DNA of 8,193 bases from Gammaproteobacteria bacterium (GTDB taxonomy: Bacteria > Pseudomonadota > Gammaproteobacteria > Chromatiales > Chromatiaceae): positions 1 to 8,193 of the forward strand of contig JAUXDV010000080.1 in assembly GCA_030620735.1 (NCBI GenBank), in the 5' to 3' direction. Below the pieces are notes generated by a model. That model searched no databases. It was not told where the DNA came from and was given only the letters and a program-made list of their open reading frames with translations. Both the position numbers and the translations under genes were made by a program. Of this stretch, positions 7,173 through 8,193 are shown in pieces (positions within the stretch are counted from its first letter, which is position 1; every line of letters starts with the position of its first letter).

Positions 7173-8193
7173 ATGAACCCTCAAATCCAACACCGCATCG
7201 ACCAGCTGTTGCTGGAACAGGGCGAATACATCCCCCTGGAATTCCTCCTCGCCGAGGGGCATCTGCTCTACAGCGATTACGAACAATGGCGCAGCGGCAA
7301 GCTGCAGCTGCTGGATGAGAAGTTGAGCGGAGATCTTCCGCAAATCCGCAAGGACCTCACCCGGGCGGTCGTTTACGCCCGCGCCCTGGGACTGCAACCC
7401 ACATCGCTTGACTATCACGCCTGGGGCGGAAGCGCCGCCCTGCGCTTCAGCAGTGATCATCTTCTCGACAGCCTCTTCCACGAAGGCTGCTGCAAGAACG
7501 CAGAGCAGCCCCAGCTGGATCTGTTCATGGACACCACCGGCGCCAACCTGGCCAATGACATCGTCCGGGCCCTGGGACGCAGGGATGTAGATGCAGCCGG
7601 GGAGTTGCTGGAAAAGCTCTACCAAACCGATCCCGCCCAGCACCGGCTTGGCAAGCTGGAACTGCTGCTCGATGCGATGCAACAGCAGAATCTCCCTATT
7701 ACGGATCCCGAAGAGGAGCTTGCCGATCTGCAGGATGAAATCCAGCCCCTGGCAGTTGAGATGCTGGGGCGGGAGAGCCGTCCCTTTATGGAGCCTTTAT
7801 GGCGGCGTCTTGGCGTGGCGTTGGCAGGTCGCAATTTCGATCCGCAGCAACCACAACTGCACCGCAGCTACACTGCATTGCGCAATCTGGACTGGATCGC
7901 GGTGATCGAGGCGGTGCAAGCAGAACACGATTGGCGCAGCCATGCGGTACTGCTGCAGCGCCACGCACGCGCCTGCGACCAGTTGCAAAATCCCGCGGAC
8001 GCATTGCTGGACCGTTTTGAGTTGTGTTGGCGCTTCCCCGAGCAGTCAGATCCGGCGAAAACGGATGCCAGCGTAGACCTGGTCCAGGCCTGGGAGTTGT
8101 TCCAGAATTTGGAACCCGAACTGGAACCGGCCCTCTTCCCCGCCTGGCTGCTAATCATCCGCCCAAGCCTCAGCGATTGGCTCCCCTCTCCTG
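7173..8193 (+). CDS. Unrecognised helical protein, incomplete at window end
   Basis: An ATG at 7173 opens a frame that stays open to the last base, giving at least 340 residues; the C-terminus is missing. I do not recognise a family. The N-terminal 50 residues read as helices with a compact pattern (IPLEFLLAEGHLLYSDYEQWRSG). Residues 106-107 are a Cys-Cys pair, and the rest is leucine-, glutamine- and glutamate-rich with helix-pair spacing (for example ALGRRDVDAAGELLEKLY and LDWIAVIEAVQAEHDWRSH), somewhat like TPR-type repeats but without a clean consensus. There is no signal peptide or membrane span, so it is probably cytoplasmic. Codon use and GC-rich composition match the preceding oxidoreductase, and strong coding bias supports it as real. 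It starts 8 bp after that gene's stop without an obvious ribosome site, suggesting co-transcription and perhaps translational coupling. A partner, assembly or regulatory role for the oxidoreductase is inferred from position only. Confidence 0.82.
   Translation, partial: MNPQIQHRIDQLLLEQGEYIPLEFLLAEGHLLYSDYEQWRSGKLQLLDEKLSGDLPQIRKDLTRAVVYARALGLQPTSLDYHAWGGSAALRFSSDHLLDSLFHEGCCKNAEQPQLDLFMDTTGANLANDIVRALGRRDVDAAGELLEKLYQTDPAQHRLGKLELLLDAMQQQNLPITDPEEELADLQDEIQPLAVEMLGRESRPFMEPLWRRLGVALAGRNFDPQQPQLHRSYTALRNLDWIAVIEAVQAEHDWRSHAVLLQRHARACDQLQNPADALLDRFELCWRFPEQSDPAKTDASVDLVQAWELFQNLEPELEPALFPAWLLIIRPSLSDWLPSP

Noticed and set aside
7086..7682. A 198-codon - strand frame crossing the junction of the last two genes
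   Set aside because: The + strand frames on both sides are stronger: one has complete family motifs, the other has 340 uninterrupted codons. The antisense frame spans both without recognisable features.

Overview
The window looks like a chromosomal segment of a moderately GC-rich proteobacterium, most likely a gammaproteobacterium. This rests on the combination of a DUF3683-type FAD/Fe-S oxidoreductase, a PuuE-type allantoinase and the style of the intergenic repeats. No rRNA or other strong taxonomic marker is present, so the genus cannot be named. All five recognised genes lie on the + strand.

Layout: (1) 1-417 has no convincing gene but holds several inverted repeats, the best a perfect 12-bp stem at 61-93. 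(2) 418-2222 is a tight two-gene unit: a GNAT acetyltransferase with the C-terminal YitH-type domain, then, 2 bp after its stop, a PuuE-like allantoinase of the polysaccharide-deacetylase (CE4/NodB) fold. No other purine-catabolism gene is visible. (3) 2408-2956 is a small unrecognised membrane protein with two hydrophobic segments, a long highly charged helix, and a second hydrophobic region. (4) 2957-3324 is intergenic and carries two different repeats of kinds seen dispersed in many bacterial genomes: a long palindrome (3068-3145) and a 10-bp-periodic 'CATCTGTG' block (3211-3246). (5) 3325-7164 encodes a very large single-chain oxidoreductase: DUF3683, FAD-binding domain, FAD-oxidase C-terminal domain, two 4Fe-4S motifs and two CCG cysteine domains. 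(6) From 7173 to the window end runs an open, incomplete gene for an unrecognised, probably all-helical protein, 8 bp after the oxidoreductase stop and so probably co-transcribed with it.

Functionally, the oxidoreductase should oxidise a D-2-hydroxyacid (D-lactate, glycolate or D-2-hydroxyglutarate are candidates) at FAD and pass electrons through its iron-sulfur centres to a membrane carrier. The downstream helical protein is a candidate partner. The GNAT/PuuE pair appears to be a separate unit acting on small molecules.

I do not see a clear new defence, mobile or RNA-based system here. The most worthwhile leads are the unknown partner gene at the right edge, the all-in-one oxidoreductase with its extra helical insert, and the isolated GNAT-PuuE pair.
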